Assembly (NCBI GenBank): GCA_965249895.1
Contig: CBDFNC010000005.1
Location: 248,001 to 312,000 of the forward strand
Reading direction: 5' to 3'
Source: CBDFNC01 sp965249895
GTDB lineage: Bacteria > Pseudomonadota > Gammaproteobacteria > Enterobacterales > CBDFNC01
Length of the DNA stretch: 64,000 nucleotides
The notes under the pieces were generated by a model. That model did no database searches. It saw nothing but the letters and a program-made list of their open reading frames with translations, and had not been told where the DNA came from. Position 1 is the stretch's first letter, and the number at the start of each line of letters is the position of its first letter. Below are positions 9,303-18,935 of the stretch, one piece after another. Both the position numbers and the translations under genes were made by a program.

Positions 9303-10301
9303 CTAGGCCAGCCGCTGATAACTTCCCTGGCGTAACAGAGCCTTCAAATCCCTGGCGCCACTCTTTTCTACTGCTCTGCTCTGCTGTTCGGCTAACACCT
9401 GATCAAAGCTTGGTCTGCTGATCTGGCGGAATATACCCACAGGGACAGGAAATTGAGGAAAACCCAAGTTAGCCAATGCAAACGCATAAGCAGGATCCTG
9501 GTTTTTAGTGTTATGGATAAACTTACTCGGCTCATCAGCCTTTGCTACTTCAAAGCCAAATCCACTATTGAGCAACGTCTTAGTTTTATCTTTGCCAAAC
9601 AACAGCGGTTCACCACTCTTCAGGTACAGCAAATGTTCGTCCCGGTTTTTGGGACCGTTATATGCTTCATGGACTTGGTCATTGAATATCACACAATTTT
9701 GCAATATTTCGACGACTGCAGTCCCACGATGATCTGCCGCCGCTTCCAAAACCATCGCCAAATGACCAGGATCATTGTCGGATGTGCGAGCAATAAAGCT
9801 GGCATCTGCTGATGCCGCCAATGCCAGCGGCCTTAGGGCGCGGTCGGGGGAGCCTAATGGACTGGATTTTGATACCCACCCCTGCGCACTCGTCGGCGAA
9901 AACTGCCCCTTAGTCAGACCATAAACCGCATTGTTAAACAACAATATTTTTATATCTTGATTGCGCCGGATTGCATGAATAAAGTGGTTCCCACCGATAC
10001 TCAGTGCATCTCCATCACCCGTGATCACCCAAACATCCAGCTCAGGATTCGCTGCTTTCACACCAGTCGCAATGGCTGGAGCCCTTCCATGTATGGTATG
10101 AAACCCATAGGTTTCAAGATAATAAGGAAATCGCGATGAACAACCTATACCAGATATAAACACGCTTTTTTCTCGGGTCCGACCGGTTTTTGCCAGCACA
10201 GACTGCATCGTTTTTAGTATATTGAAGTCACCACAACCACGACACCACTTGACCTGCGACTCAGACACAAAGTCTTTTCGGTTTAGTACTTCAACATCCA
10301 T
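9303..10301 (-). CDS. korB: 2-oxoacid:ferredoxin oxidoreductase, beta subunit (KorB type)
   Basis: The beta subunit binds thiamine diphosphate and an Fe4S4 cluster. Cluster cysteines are visible in KWCRGCGD, SGIGCSSRF and LQNCVIFND. The TPP/Mg site is VITGDGDALSIGGNHF with ILLFNNAVYGLTKG. With KorA it would oxidise 2-oxoglutarate or another 2-oxoacid to the acyl-CoA, reducing ferredoxin. The start at 10301 is chosen because GAGGAAG lies 8 bp upstream; a TTG at 10319 would also be in frame. The start overlaps the korA stop by 11 bp, so the subunits are translationally coupled. The true substrate is not fixed by sequence. Confidence 0.9.
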   Translation of the reverse strand: MDVEVLNRKDFVSESQVKWCRGCGDFNILKTMQSVLAKTGRTREKSVFISGIGCSSRFPYYLETYGFHTIHGRAPAIATGVKAANPELDVWVITGDGDALSIGGNHFIHAIRRNQDIKILLFNNAVYGLTKGQFSPTSAQGWVSKSSPLGSPDRALRPLALAASADASFIARTSDNDPGHLAMVLEAAADHRGTAVVEILQNCVIFNDQVHEAYNGPKNRDEHLLYLKSGEPLLFGKDKTKTLLNSGFGFEVAKADEPSKFIHNTKNQDPAYAFALANLGFPQFPVPVGIFRQISRPSFDQVLAEQQSRAVEKSGARDLKALLRQGSYQRLA

Positions 10302-12129
10302 AACATACTTCCTCAACAAAATGGCGTATTTCCTGCGTTACACTCCTGACCTTAAACGGTAACCCGCTAACCTGAGTGACACATTGCGCATTGGTGACAA
10401 ATTCGGCTCGGATTAATTTAACCAGCTGCTGATTGTTGAGCTCAAACACCAGGATATGTTCAAATGAGGTCACAATATCCGCTAAATTTCCGGGAAACGG
10501 ATTGAGATATCGCAGATGGGCGTGGGCAACCCCTATGCCCTCCTCTCTCAGTTGTTCTACTGCCGTTGCAACGGCACCTCGAGTACTTCCCCAGCTGAGG
10601 ATCAACACTTCATCACTCAATTGCCCGGTTAACTCCTGCTCAGGAATAAATGCACTGATCCCGGTGATTTTGGCCGCTCTCTCTCGGGTCATACGCTGAT
10701 GATTCTCCGGATCGTGGGAAGGCTCCCCCGTCACTGATTGCTTTTCCAGGCCGCCGATGCGGTGCATTTTCCCCTTGGCCCCAGGACTTATCCAGGGTCG
10801 GCTCATGGTTTCAGAGTCGCGAAGATAAGGTTGAAATGAACCTGATTGGTGGTGCTCTACCGCAACTAAGCTTATTTCCTCAGGGTCCGGTACCCGCCAG
10901 GACTCAGATCCATTTGCCAGATATCCATCACTGAGCAGGATCACCGGAGTCATAAAGGTCGTCGCAATCCGGCTCGCTTCCAGTGCCATATCAAAGCAGT
11001 CCGCAGAGGAAGCGGCAGCCAACACCGGCATAGGAGAATCGCCATTACGACCATACATAGCAAATAACAGATCTGACTGTTCCGTCTTAGTCGGAAGCCC
11101 GGTAGATGGGCCCCCACGTTGTACATTTATCACCACCAGAGGTAACTCTGTCATCACTGCCAGGTTCAATGTTTCCGCCTTCAGGCACAGACCAGGCCCA
11201 GAGGTTGCCGTTATGCCCAGAGCCCCGGCATAAGAAGCCCCTAAAGCAGCACAGGCTGCTGCAATTTCATCTTCAGCCTGGAAAGTCTTAACACCAAAAT
11301 GTTGATAGTTTGACAAGGTTTCAAAAATACCTGACGCCGGAGTAATGGGATATGAGCCGAGAAACAGAGTTCGCTGCAACTTTTCTGCAGCGCAGATAAA
11401 ACCCAGCGACAACGCCTCGTTTCCCGATATTGTGCGATATAACCCTTGTTTGTTTTGAGCTGGCGCTACCTGGAAGCTTTCACCAAACACCTCCGTCGTA
11501 TCGGCATAATTGTAACCGGCATTTAGTGCCAGAATATTTGCTTTCATCAGCTCAGGCTTATCCGAGAACTGCTGCTTTAACCACAGCTCAGTCGGTGCTA
11601 GGGGACGACTGTAAATCCATAATACCAAACCAAGAACGAAGAAGTTTTTGCAGCGCTTTACCTGCTTACCCGGTAGGTCAAGTTCTTTCAGAGATTGAAC
11701 CGTCAAACGGGTAAAGTTATCGACGATAATACGGTAGTCCGCCAGGCTGTTATCGACTAATGGGTCAGTGCTGAAACCAGCCAACTCCAAACTTTTTTTG
11801 CTAAATCCATCCTGATCCGCCAGGATCAGGCCTCCCCGCTCCAGCCCAGGGATTTTGCTTTTCAGTGCTGCCGCATTCATGGCTACCAGCACAGAAAATT
11901 CATCTCCAGGAGTATGAATATCCGCCGAGGCAAACTGCATTTGAAATGCGGACACTCCAGACACAGTACCGGCGGGAGCCCTGATCTCTGCTGGATAATC
12001 CGGCAACGTCATTACATCGTTGCCCCATATGGAAGCATTGTGGGAAAAACGCGTTCCGGTTAGCTGAATACCATCTCCTGAGTCACCGGCGAAACAGATC
12101 ACTTCCTGCTTCAGCTGAGTTGCCGCCAT
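10291..12129 (-). CDS. korA: 2-oxoacid:ferredoxin oxidoreductase, fused gamma-alpha subunit (KorA type)
   Basis: The protein has 612 residues from the ATG at 12129, which sits behind a perfect GGAGGT; the longer frame starting at 12177 has no such site. The N-terminal gamma domain (CFAGDSGDGIQLTGTRF, residues ~12-190) is fused to the alpha pyrimidine-binding domain (LGSYPITPASGIFETL, then QAEDEIAAACAALGASYAG and TSGPGLCLK). A C-terminal transketolase-like domain follows. It forms the KorAB complex with the overlapping downstream gene. It is divergent from a LysR gene across a 348-bp region, the likely control point. Confidence 0.9.
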   Translation of the reverse strand: MAATQLKQEVICFAGDSGDGIQLTGTRFSHNASIWGNDVMTLPDYPAEIRAPAGTVSGVSAFQMQFASADIHTPGDEFSVLVAMNAAALKSKIPGLERGGLILADQDGFSKKSLELAGFSTDPLVDNSLADYRIIVDNFTRLTVQSLKELDLPGKQVKRCKNFFVLGLVLWIYSRPLAPTELWLKQQFSDKPELMKANILALNAGYNYADTTEVFGESFQVAPAQNKQGLYRTISGNEALSLGFICAAEKLQRTLFLGSYPITPASGIFETLSNYQHFGVKTFQAEDEIAAACAALGASYAGALGITATSGPGLCLKAETLNLAVMTELPLVVINVQRGGPSTGLPTKTEQSDLLFAMYGRNGDSPMPVLAAASSADCFDMALEASRIATTFMTPVILLSDGYLANGSESWRVPDPEEISLVAVEHHQSGSFQPYLRDSETMSRPWISPGAKGKMHRIGGLEKQSVTGEPSHDPENHQRMTRERAAKITGISAFIPEQELTGQLSDEVLILSWGSTRGAVATAVEQLREEGIGVAHAHLRYLNPFPGNLADIVTSFEHILVFELNNQQLVKLIRAEFVTNAQCVTQVSGLPFKVRSVTQEIRHFVEEVCYGC

Positions 12130-12477
12130 TTGTACCTCCGGGTTTAAACGAGGGGCGCTGGAACCCAGAACTAGCAAGGTAGCTCAGTAATTCCCCCCTA
12201 CTTTATTAAAAGACACAGCGCCAATGCGGTAAGGATTATTGCAATGGCTCTGTCATCCAATAGCAAAATAAATGCTCATTAGGTTGAAACTGATCCGCAA
12301 CTTTCCCTGTAAATGGTGAATGCTCACTGGACTTACCAAATCCGGGGAACCATAAACTAAGGTTTGCTTGTAGCGGTATATTCTATTGGTAGCGCTATAT
12401 TAAAAAAGATCAGGCTATGCAAAAATAGCCGTCACGTCACTTTACTATTGAATATTATTCACTATTATTAGCGCATT
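12130..12477. promoter_or_regulatory. korAB / LysR divergent promoter region
   Basis: This 348-bp region lies between the divergent korA and LysR starts. It contains a short inverted repeat AACC..AAGGTT around 12357-12373 and an AT-rich stretch before the LysR start. LysR-type regulators commonly bind such a divergent spacer. I could not assign a specific operator or -35/-10 pair, and no known riboswitch consensus fits. Confidence 0.4.
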
Positions 12478-13437
12478 ATGGATAAGTTAAATCTGTTACA
12501 GTTATTTGTATCTCTTGTAGAACACGGAAGTTTTGTCGCTGTTGCCAACCAATCTGGCCAATCACCCTCAACTATCAGTAAAGCCATCAGCAGACTCGAA
12601 AAAGACTTAGGCGTAAGACTCTTACACAGGACTACCCGTCAACTGCAACTGACTGAGGCAGGTATCAATTACCTGCAAACCGCTCGGGAAGTCATTTCGC
12701 TGTTAAAGAACAGCGAAGGGCAACTGGCCCAGAGTTCGGTCGCGCCAACAGGCACACTAAAAGTGAGTTTACCCCTTTCATTTGGACAACATTATGTGGT
12801 GCCCTTACTGCCTGAATTTTGCCAACGATATCCGGATATCAAACTCGAGCTCAGCTTTTCGGATGAGTATACGGATATTGTGGAAGCCGGCATGGATATC
12901 GCAATACGTAGCGGAAAATTAGACGACAGTCGCTTGATCGCAAGACAACTCTGCCCCATCGACATGGGTATATTTGCCAGCCCCACTTATCTGGACAAGT
13001 TTGGCAGACCAGAATCCCCTGATCAGTTCGCTAAACATCGCTGGATATCCTACCGATTCAGACAATCGGGCCGGCGACTAGGGATAGTCTACCCAAAAGG
13101 TGATCAAGAGGTTGAGATCCTACCCGAGCATCAAGTTATCGTTGATAATGGCGAAGCGTTGGCACAACTGGTGACGCTCGGCGTCGGGCTGGCATTTATG
13201 CCTCACTTTCTCGTTCGTGATCTGGTAAAAGAAGGCAAACTAACGTTAATTTCTCCCCCTTGGCGAACTCCCAACCAAGCAGTGTACCTCTACTATTTAA
13301 GCCGGGACTATATGCCGGCTAAAGTCAGGGGGTTTATCGAATTTATTGTGCAGCAGCTTGAAGCACAGGGAGAGTCTGCCTATACCAGCTGGATGGATAA
13401 CGAACCTGTATCTGCCTCGAAAACAGTTAAAATATAA
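12478..13437 (+). CDS. LysR-family transcriptional regulator
   Basis: The 319-residue protein begins with a LysR winged HTH (MDKLNLLQLFVSLVEHGSFV, then QSPSTISKAISRLEKDLGVR and LLHRTTRQLQLTEAG). It continues with a periplasmic-binding-like effector domain (KVSLPLSFGQHYVVPLLPEF to the end), of the CrgA-like subgroup. The position, divergent from korAB, suggests it controls that operon, but the effector is unknown. The product is full length. Confidence 0.92.
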   Translation: MDKLNLLQLFVSLVEHGSFVAVANQSGQSPSTISKAISRLEKDLGVRLLHRTTRQLQLTEAGINYLQTAREVISLLKNSEGQLAQSSVAPTGTLKVSLPLSFGQHYVVPLLPEFCQRYPDIKLELSFSDEYTDIVEAGMDIAIRSGKLDDSRLIARQLCPIDMGIFASPTYLDKFGRPESPDQFAKHRWISYRFRQSGRRLGIVYPKGDQEVEILPEHQVIVDNGEALAQLVTLGVGLAFMPHFLVRDLVKEGKLTLISPPWRTPNQAVYLYYLSRDYMPAKVRGFIEFIVQQLEAQGESAYTSWMDNEPVSASKTVKI

Positions 13438-13674
13438 CAAGATCCCACCTAAGACCCGATAATATAATGCGACTGGGAGAATAAACAACAATCTCAGTCT
13501 GCTCGCTGTCACCAACCCAAGCCACCCTCTAACCGTCTCGTCATTCATGGCTCAGAGCAATAGTATGCTGACAGGTGAAATTTATTCACTACTGAAGTGG
13601 TAAATAGAGCATTTTTCGAACCTTAGTGAAACCATAGAATAAACCCAAGTAATCTAATTTATAAGGGTTTAGTT

Positions 13675-14085
13675 ATGAACTATGAAGAAATATCAAAAAC
13701 CACCGTTAAACTTATCTATCAGGCATACAAAAGTTTCGAACAATCCCCAATGGACCAAAGCCTTCGTTTACTTATAGAGATCAGGGTTTCCCAGATAAAT
13801 GGATGCGCAATGTGTTGCCGCATGCATACAGACCAAGCCTTGCTACTCGGGTTAAGCCAACAAAAACTGGATGTCTTACCCGCTTGGCGGTCTGCCAAGT
13901 TATTTTCTGCTAAAGAAATAGCAGCACTGCACTGGTCAGAAGCACTTACCAAAAATACACACAATCTGCCTGAGTTAAGGGCTAACTTAGAGAGCTTTCT
14001 TTCGGAGCGGGAAATTGTCGATTTAACTTTATCTATTTCATTAATGAATGGCCTTAATCGTATAGCGAAAAGCTTGGAAAATTAA
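13675..14085 (+). CDS. AhpD-like carboxymuconolactone decarboxylase-family protein
   Basis: The 136-residue protein carries the AhpD-type redox motif QINGCAMCCRMHTDQALLLG: a CxxC pair (CAMC) and a following His. It is the small all-alpha peroxidase-like family (PF02627). It probably acts as a thiol-dependent peroxidase or adaptor in the cytoplasm. It sits 10 bp before the NDH-2-like gene, suggesting joint expression in redox defence or respiration. The specific substrate is unknown. Confidence 0.88.
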   Translation: MNYEEISKTTVKLIYQAYKSFEQSPMDQSLRLLIEIRVSQINGCAMCCRMHTDQALLLGLSQQKLDVLPAWRSAKLFSAKEIAALHWSEALTKNTHNLPELRANLESFLSEREIVDLTLSISLMNGLNRIAKSLEN

Positions 14086-14095
14086 TGGAGGTCCT

Positions 14096-15364
14096 ATGCA
14101 TATACCTAACATCCTTATTGTGGGTGGCGGCGCTGGAGGCTTAATCTTTGCGACCAGACTTGGTCGTAGCCTGGGTCGTCAAAATAAAGCCAAGATAACC
14201 TTGTTAGACAAAAGCAAAAACCATATTTGGAAACCGTTATTACACAAGCTGGCTGGAGGGAGTCTGAATAAGGCGATGGACCAACTAGATTATCAGCGCC
14301 ATGGGCGGGTCAATGGCTATCACTTTAAACAAGGGGAGTTACAAAGCATAAATCGGCAAAAGCGACAAATAACCCTTGCCCCCTTGTTGGGTGCGAAAGA
14401 CAGCCCTTTAATGCCAACGAGCAAACTTGATTATGACTACCTGGTCCTCGCTGTCGGCAGTAAAGCCAATGACTTCGGTACGCCGGGTGTCGCTGAACAT
14501 TGCTTATTTCTAGATAGCACCAGTCAGGCAGAGGATCTGCGTAACACTTTGCAAAGGCAGATGTTAAAACTCAGTCGCAATAACAATGCGACGCTGGCTG
14601 TAAACATTATCGGCGCAGGCGCTACCGGGGTTGAACTTGCTGCCGAGCTGATAAAATTAAGTCAGCAGTATATATCGAAACATCAATGTTCCACTCGGTT
14701 GTCGGTTAACTTATTTGAAGCCGGAGACAGGATACTGCCTGCTCTACCAAAGACAGTCTCGCAAGCATGTGCCGACTCATTGACAGCGGTTGGTGTTGTC
14801 GTAAACGTCGGTACCAGAGTAAATGAGGTAAGCGCATCCGGTTTAACCACAGCTATAGGGCAAGAGTTTAAGGCTGATCTAAATATATGGAATGCTGGAA
14901 TTAAAGGTCCTGAACTACTAAGTACGCTCGATGGATTAGCTACTACCCGCAGCCACCGACTCCACGTTCGCTCAGACTTAACCACGACTCTTGACACTCA
15001 CATTTTTGCGTTGGGAGATTGCTGTTTATGCCCGCAACCGGATGGCAAAGAAGTGCCCGCCAGGGCCCAGGCAGCAAATCAGATGGCGGAATATCTTAGT
15101 AAAAGCTTACCCGCCCGGATAAAAGGAAATACAGTAAAGCCATTTACCTTTAAAGACAAAGGCTCTCTAATTTCAATCAGTCAGTTTAATGCCTTTGGCA
15201 TAGTAAAACCTGGGCTATTTCTACACGGTCGTATCGCGCGTTATACCTATAAAGCGCTTTATCGTGTGCATCAAAAAGCGCTATTTGGCATCTGGACAAC
15301 AGGGTTGATCACACTGGTTGACAGGTTAAATCGAAGCATTCGCCCTGCCGGAAAATTGGAGTAG
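14096..15364 (+). CDS. NDH-2-like NAD(P)/FAD-dependent oxidoreductase
   Basis: The 422-residue flavoprotein starts behind a strong GGAGGT. Its N-terminal FAD Rossmann motif is ILIVGGGAGGLIFATRLG. A second dinucleotide-binding motif NIIGAGATGVELAAEL lies near residue 170, and the FAD-binding FALGDCC is at about 305. The C-terminal region (GIVKPGLFLHGRIARYTYKA) matches the amphipathic membrane-anchoring end of type II NADH dehydrogenases. It would oxidise NADH and reduce quinone without proton pumping. It is co-transcribed with the AhpD-like gene. A dedicated oxidoreductase role other than respiration is possible. Confidence 0.85.
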   Translation: MHIPNILIVGGGAGGLIFATRLGRSLGRQNKAKITLLDKSKNHIWKPLLHKLAGGSLNKAMDQLDYQRHGRVNGYHFKQGELQSINRQKRQITLAPLLGAKDSPLMPTSKLDYDYLVLAVGSKANDFGTPGVAEHCLFLDSTSQAEDLRNTLQRQMLKLSRNNNATLAVNIIGAGATGVELAAELIKLSQQYISKHQCSTRLSVNLFEAGDRILPALPKTVSQACADSLTAVGVVVNVGTRVNEVSASGLTTAIGQEFKADLNIWNAGIKGPELLSTLDGLATTRSHRLHVRSDLTTTLDTHIFALGDCCLCPQPDGKEVPARAQAANQMAEYLSKSLPARIKGNTVKPFTFKDKGSLISISQFNAFGIVKPGLFLHGRIARYTYKALYRVHQKALFGIWTTGLITLVDRLNRSIRPAGKLE

Positions 15365-15525
15365 TTCGTCATTAAGCGAGGTAGAGCTTGATTAGCTGAT
15401 AAGATGTCCTCTGGTCACCTAAAGGCAAGCTCTAGCTTCGCTGGTATCCATCTGATGAAGTGGGTTAATCACACACTTTTCGAAGTGACGACAATGACAA
15501 ATACTAATTAACTGATGTCACATAG

Positions 15526-15942
15526 TTAAGGTTGATTTTCAAAAACCTTAACGCCATCCGGGATTTGGAACCAATCCTGTTTTTCACTAACCCAAATATG
15601 CGCAGTAGGATTTATTATTCTGGTATCAGCTAAAGTACTTGGTTTAAGTTTTAGTTTTTCGGGCTCATTTGGATTGAAATGATAAATTCGATTTCCGCAT
15701 GAAGGACAAAATTTGGCGCCGCTAACATTCCCACTATCGGCCATTCGGCGCCACTCGCTCATAACCCCTTTAAATTTTATACTGCTTGCACTTACCATCG
15801 CAGTGATACTAAATGCACTAGTAGATAATTTCTGGCACTCTTTACAGTGTCAAGCAACAATCATTTGAGGCGGCTCTAAAAGTTCATAAGTCACTTTGCC
15901 ACACTGGCAAGCTCCATTAACCGGGCATTGTACATTATCCAT
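15526..15942 (-). pseudogene. GFA/CENP-V-family zinc protein with in-frame UGA at a zinc-ligand Cys
   Basis: Reading from ATG 15942, the frame gives MDNVQCPVNGACQCGKVTYE and then reaches TGA at codon 31 (15850-15852). It continues without frameshift as HCKECQKLSTSAFSIT and ends at 15526 (138 codons). In the GFA family (glutathione-dependent formaldehyde-activating fold) this position is the first Cys of the CHCxxC zinc motif. A point mutation TGC/TGT to TGA is the simplest reading. A short stem CACT-AGTG directly follows the UGA, so recoding cannot be formally excluded but is unlikely. Confidence 0.8.
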
Positions 15943-16102
15943 AATATTCTCTTATTTGTTGGAGCGTCATACAGAAACATCGAAGGAAAAGATTAACAGC
16001 CTCTTGGTAGGTTGGCTAGGGGGCGTTCTCAATTACCGTATATTGCTCAGTTCGAGGTAGAATCCGGCGTTTTTCAAGGTAGTTGTCGCCTAAAGTTCAA
16101 AA

Positions 16103-17152
16103 TTATGCCGCCTTACCTTTCTCAATTTCTGTCTTGCTCTTTTCCGGGTTAAGGTGAACCTCCGTTATCAGATCCCAGTTTTTGATTTCACCACTCCAGC
16201 GGCTTGGATTTTTTGATTTTGCTGCTTGGTATACCTGTTTTCGTTTAGCCAATATGTGTACATCTTCACCTGTGTGACGCTGCTGCGGCGTAACAAATTT
16301 GACTCCGCTATGTAAATGTTCATGGTTATACCATTCAACAAACCCGCATACCCAGCTTCGCGCCGCTTGTAGATCATTAAAGGGCCGCTCTGGGTATTCT
16401 GGTCGGTATTTCAACGTACGAAATAGGGATTCTGAATAGGGGTTATCATTACTCACCGAAGGTCGGCTAAACGAGGGAATAACACCCAGTTGCTGCAAGG
16501 TCGCCAGCATCGTAGCGCCTTTCATTGGGCTCCCATTGTCCGAGTGCAGCGTCACCTGGTTACGCTTAACACCTTCCCGCTGACAGATATCAGTCATAAG
16601 ATCTGCTGCTAATGCACTCGATTCCTCTTCGTATACCTGCCAGCCAACGATTTTTCGACTGTAAATATCCATCACCAAGTACAGATATAAAAATATCCCT
16701 TTAACAACAGTGGGTAAGTAGGTGATATCCCAAGTGTAAATTTGATTGGGCTCTGTCGCTGTCAGGGCTTTAGGTTTATGTATTTTCCTGACTGGCTTAC
16801 TCTTGTCTCGGTGATTTAGCTGATTGTGTACCTTCATCACCCGATAGAACGTTGACTCTGAGGCAATATATAGCCCTTTATCGACAAGCTTCGGTACGAT
16901 TTTGTTCGGTGGTAATTTCGCATACTCAGGCTCATTAACAAGCTTAATGATACGCTGGCGCTCCAATTCTGTTAGCTTATTTTTTGGTTCACGGTAGGCT
17001 TCTATCCGCCCATCTTGCTCATTGCCTGGCTGGTTCCAACGCTGCAAGGTTTTTGCGCTAACCCCTATGATTTCACAGGCTTTTGATTGTCTGGCACCAG
17101 AATCACATGCCTGATTTATCAGGCTCATGATTTCCGTTCGTTCTGAACTCAT
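16103..17152 (-). CDS. IS3-family transposase OrfB (DDE integrase)
   Basis: The 349-residue protein has an N-terminal helix-turn-helix (KACEIIGVSAKTLQRWNQPG), an HTH_21 region and an rve core: YTWDITYLPTVVKG (first D), VTLHSDNGSPMKG (second D) and NPYSESLFRTLKYRPEYP (E). The ATG overlaps the OrfA stop (ATGA), indicating translational coupling. It has its own start, unlike IS3 elements that produce only an OrfAB frameshift fusion. The gene is intact. Confidence 0.92.
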   Translation of the reverse strand: MSSERTEIMSLINQACDSGARQSKACEIIGVSAKTLQRWNQPGNEQDGRIEAYREPKNKLTELERQRIIKLVNEPEYAKLPPNKIVPKLVDKGLYIASESTFYRVMKVHNQLNHRDKSKPVRKIHKPKALTATEPNQIYTWDITYLPTVVKGIFLYLYLVMDIYSRKIVGWQVYEEESSALAADLMTDICQREGVKRNQVTLHSDNGSPMKGATMLATLQQLGVIPSFSRPSVSNDNPYSESLFRTLKYRPEYPERPFNDLQAARSWVCGFVEWYNHEHLHSGVKFVTPQQRHTGEDVHILAKRKQVYQAAKSKNPSRWSGEIKNWDLITEVHLNPEKSKTEIEKGKAA

Positions 17153-17676
17153 TGTGAGTCGTCCTCGTCGCTTCCCCAGATCGCATTGACTTTTTTTTGG
17201 AGCACTAATAACGCAGCGGTCTCGGCCAGCGCTTTGTCTTTTCGGTTCAGCTCCTTTTTTAATGCCTTATTTTCATGCTTAAGGCCTTTTATTTCCGAGC
17301 GACTCGTCGCTTTACTATTAGCTGCATTGCCATGAGTAAAATCAAGTTTCCACTGTTTAATATGGTGGGGATATAAGCCTTGTTCACGGCATAGCTCACT
17401 GATGGCCTCACCACCCAGCGAGGCGCAAGTAATGACCATGTTAAGCCTTTCCTCTAAACTCCAATCTTGTGGTCTTTTTTCTTTTGTCATAATGCCAGTT
17501 TTATCAGTAAAACCCATTTCAAATACTTGCTCTCTGGACTGTACAATCCACTTACCTAATGTTGAATAACCGACGCCTAAAGACTCAGCCACTTCTTTTA
17601 AGCTGGACTCTGCAGGGCGATTAAGCGCTTTTTCCACTGCTTGTATTTTAAATGACTTTGTATATCTTTTGTTCAT
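17149..17676 (-). CDS. IS3-family transposase OrfA (HTH)
   Basis: The 175-residue protein opens with the IS3 OrfA signature RYTKSFKIQAVEKAL and a helix-turn-helix (SLGVGYSTLGKWI). A second HTH-like block (GGEAISELCREQGLYPHHIK) and a C-terminal coiled coil (LKHENKALKKELNRKDKALA) follow. It recognises the element ends. It is longer than the usual ~100 residues because it contains two HTH units. Confidence 0.88.
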   Translation of the reverse strand: MNKRYTKSFKIQAVEKALNRPAESSLKEVAESLGVGYSTLGKWIVQSREQVFEMGFTDKTGIMTKEKRPQDWSLEERLNMVITCASLGGEAISELCREQGLYPHHIKQWKLDFTHGNAANSKATSRSEIKGLKHENKALKKELNRKDKALAETAALLVLQKKVNAIWGSDEDDSQ

Positions 17677-17759
17677 TTTTTGCTACCTCTAACTGAAAAT
17701 TAGAGGCGACAACTATCCTGACACAGGGGGGAATCCCGGATTTCTATTTGGAGTAATCG

Positions 17760-18332
17760 ATGGCCAGTATGATCTTGCATGATGACCAGTGGATGCGAAC
17801 TGAGCATTTACTACCTGGAAAATCATCGGACTGTGGGGTCACGGCGAAGAATAACCGGCGCTTTCTGGAAGCGGTCCTCTGGATTGCCCGAACGGGTGCC
17901 CCGTGGCGGGACATGCCACTTGTGTTTGGTCACTGGCATCGAGTTTATGTTCGATATAGCCGCTGGTCAAAAAAAGGCCATTTGAAGCCATATTTAACGC
18001 ATTGTCTGAAGATAGAGACCTTGAATATGTGATGGTAGATGGCAGAATTACACGCGTTCATCAGCATGGCGCGCCAAAAAAAAGCGTCAGAAAGAAGAGT
18101 TCGTTGGTAAACCCCGTGGCGGATTAACTACGAAAATTCATGCTGCTGTTGATGCGCTGGGCAATCCAGTGAGATTGCTCCTGGCAGCAGGGAAAGCCTC
18201 AGAATATGGTCAAGCCAATGCATTGATTGAAGGCTTCAATATGGATTACGTACTGGCGGACAAAGGATATGATTCGGATCGTTTTATAGAAGTCATCAAG
18301 GACTCAGGTGCTACGCCAGTCATTCCTCCAAG
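17760..18332 (+). pseudogene. IS5-family (IS427-like) transposase, 3'-truncated
   Basis: OrfA runs 17760-18032 (MILHDDQWMRTEHLLPGK, then AVLWIARTGAPWRDMP). An A7 run at 17969-17975 allows a -1 shift into the OrfB frame, giving PFEAIFNALSEDRDLEYVMV. This then reads VDGRITRVHQHGAPKKKRQK and VLADKGYDSDRF. IS427-type elements are known to use such A-rich programmed frameshifts. The frame stops at a junction near 18332, where sequence of a Tn5-like transposase begins, so the 3' third is lost and the copy is dead. Confidence 0.8.
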
Positions 18333-18707
18333 GTGAAGTGGCAGTATGCCTCCGAGCGCTGTAGTGAGTTGTTTGCGGAGCAGATGTACAGAGTGCTCTT
18401 TGTCTGTGACAGGGAAGCCGATATTTACGACTATCTGGCATATAAGTTGAGTCACGACGAACGTTTTGTGGTGCGGGCAAAACATCTCAGAGAAGTTGAG
18501 GAAGCGAATACCGACCTGCTCAGCCATCTGCAAGCTCAGTCTGTGGTAGGGGGATATCAGGTTCAGATCCCGCAAAAAGGGATGAAAGGTAAAGCGGCAA
18601 AGCTAAAAATAGACCTGCCCGCACAGCCAAATTATCGCAACAAAGCATTTCTGGATGCCCTTACTCAAATGCGACACGCGGCAACATCGAACTTGCAACA
18701 CACATAG
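18333..18707 (+). pseudogene. Tn5/IS50-like (IS4 family) transposase fragment
   Basis: An internal piece of about 124 residues carries the Tn5-type signature VLFVCDREADIYDYLAYKLS and FVVRAKHLREVEE, then VGGYQVQIPQKGMKGKA. Both the N-terminal first Asp region and the C-terminal YREKE region are absent. It is fused at its left to a truncated IS5 element, so a deletion or recombination joined two elements. Confidence 0.8.
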
Positions 18708-18935
18708 AAGTATAACCACCAAAATAATTAATTAGTGCCTGGCAGAAAACTCGCTTTTCGGGCACAACTTACCTATTGCTGGTAAGTTGATTATTATTGG
18801 TTTTGATTGTTTATAACCAGAGTGGTTATCTTTGCTTAGTTGTTATAAGAAATTGTTATGAAAAGGTATTTTCAGGGTATGGATTGCCTGACGGATCGTG
18901 GTCATATGATCATTCTTCCAGAAAGCACGCCAGTA
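18708..18935. other. Intergenic spacer at the ISNCY 3' end
   Basis: No gene is seen. Small inverted repeats are present (ACTTACC..GGTAAGT at about 18768-18787 and AACCAGAGTGGTT at about 18816), one of which may belong to the ISNCY end. Element borders were not resolved. Confidence 0.35.

Larger units (their letters stand above)
16072..17723 (-). mobile_element. IS3-family insertion sequence
   Basis: Two overlapping minus-strand ORFs are bounded by inverted ends: left TTTCAAGGTAGTTGTCGCC (16072-16090) and right, read inward, TGTCAGGATAGTTGTCGCC (17723-17705). No target duplication was resolved. A lone copy of the right end (CAACTAGCCTGACACAGGGG) lies at 35250-35270, showing a second, lost copy. 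Confidence 0.75.

Noticed and set aside
9453..9812. Plus-strand ORFs inside korB
   Set aside because: Shadow frames of a clear oxidoreductase gene.
12290..12360. Possible riboswitch in the korA-LysR spacer
   Set aside because: The phrases around CCGCAACTTTCCC and TCCGGGGAACC looked structured, but they match no riboswitch consensus I know and lie on the LysR side without a plausible expression platform.
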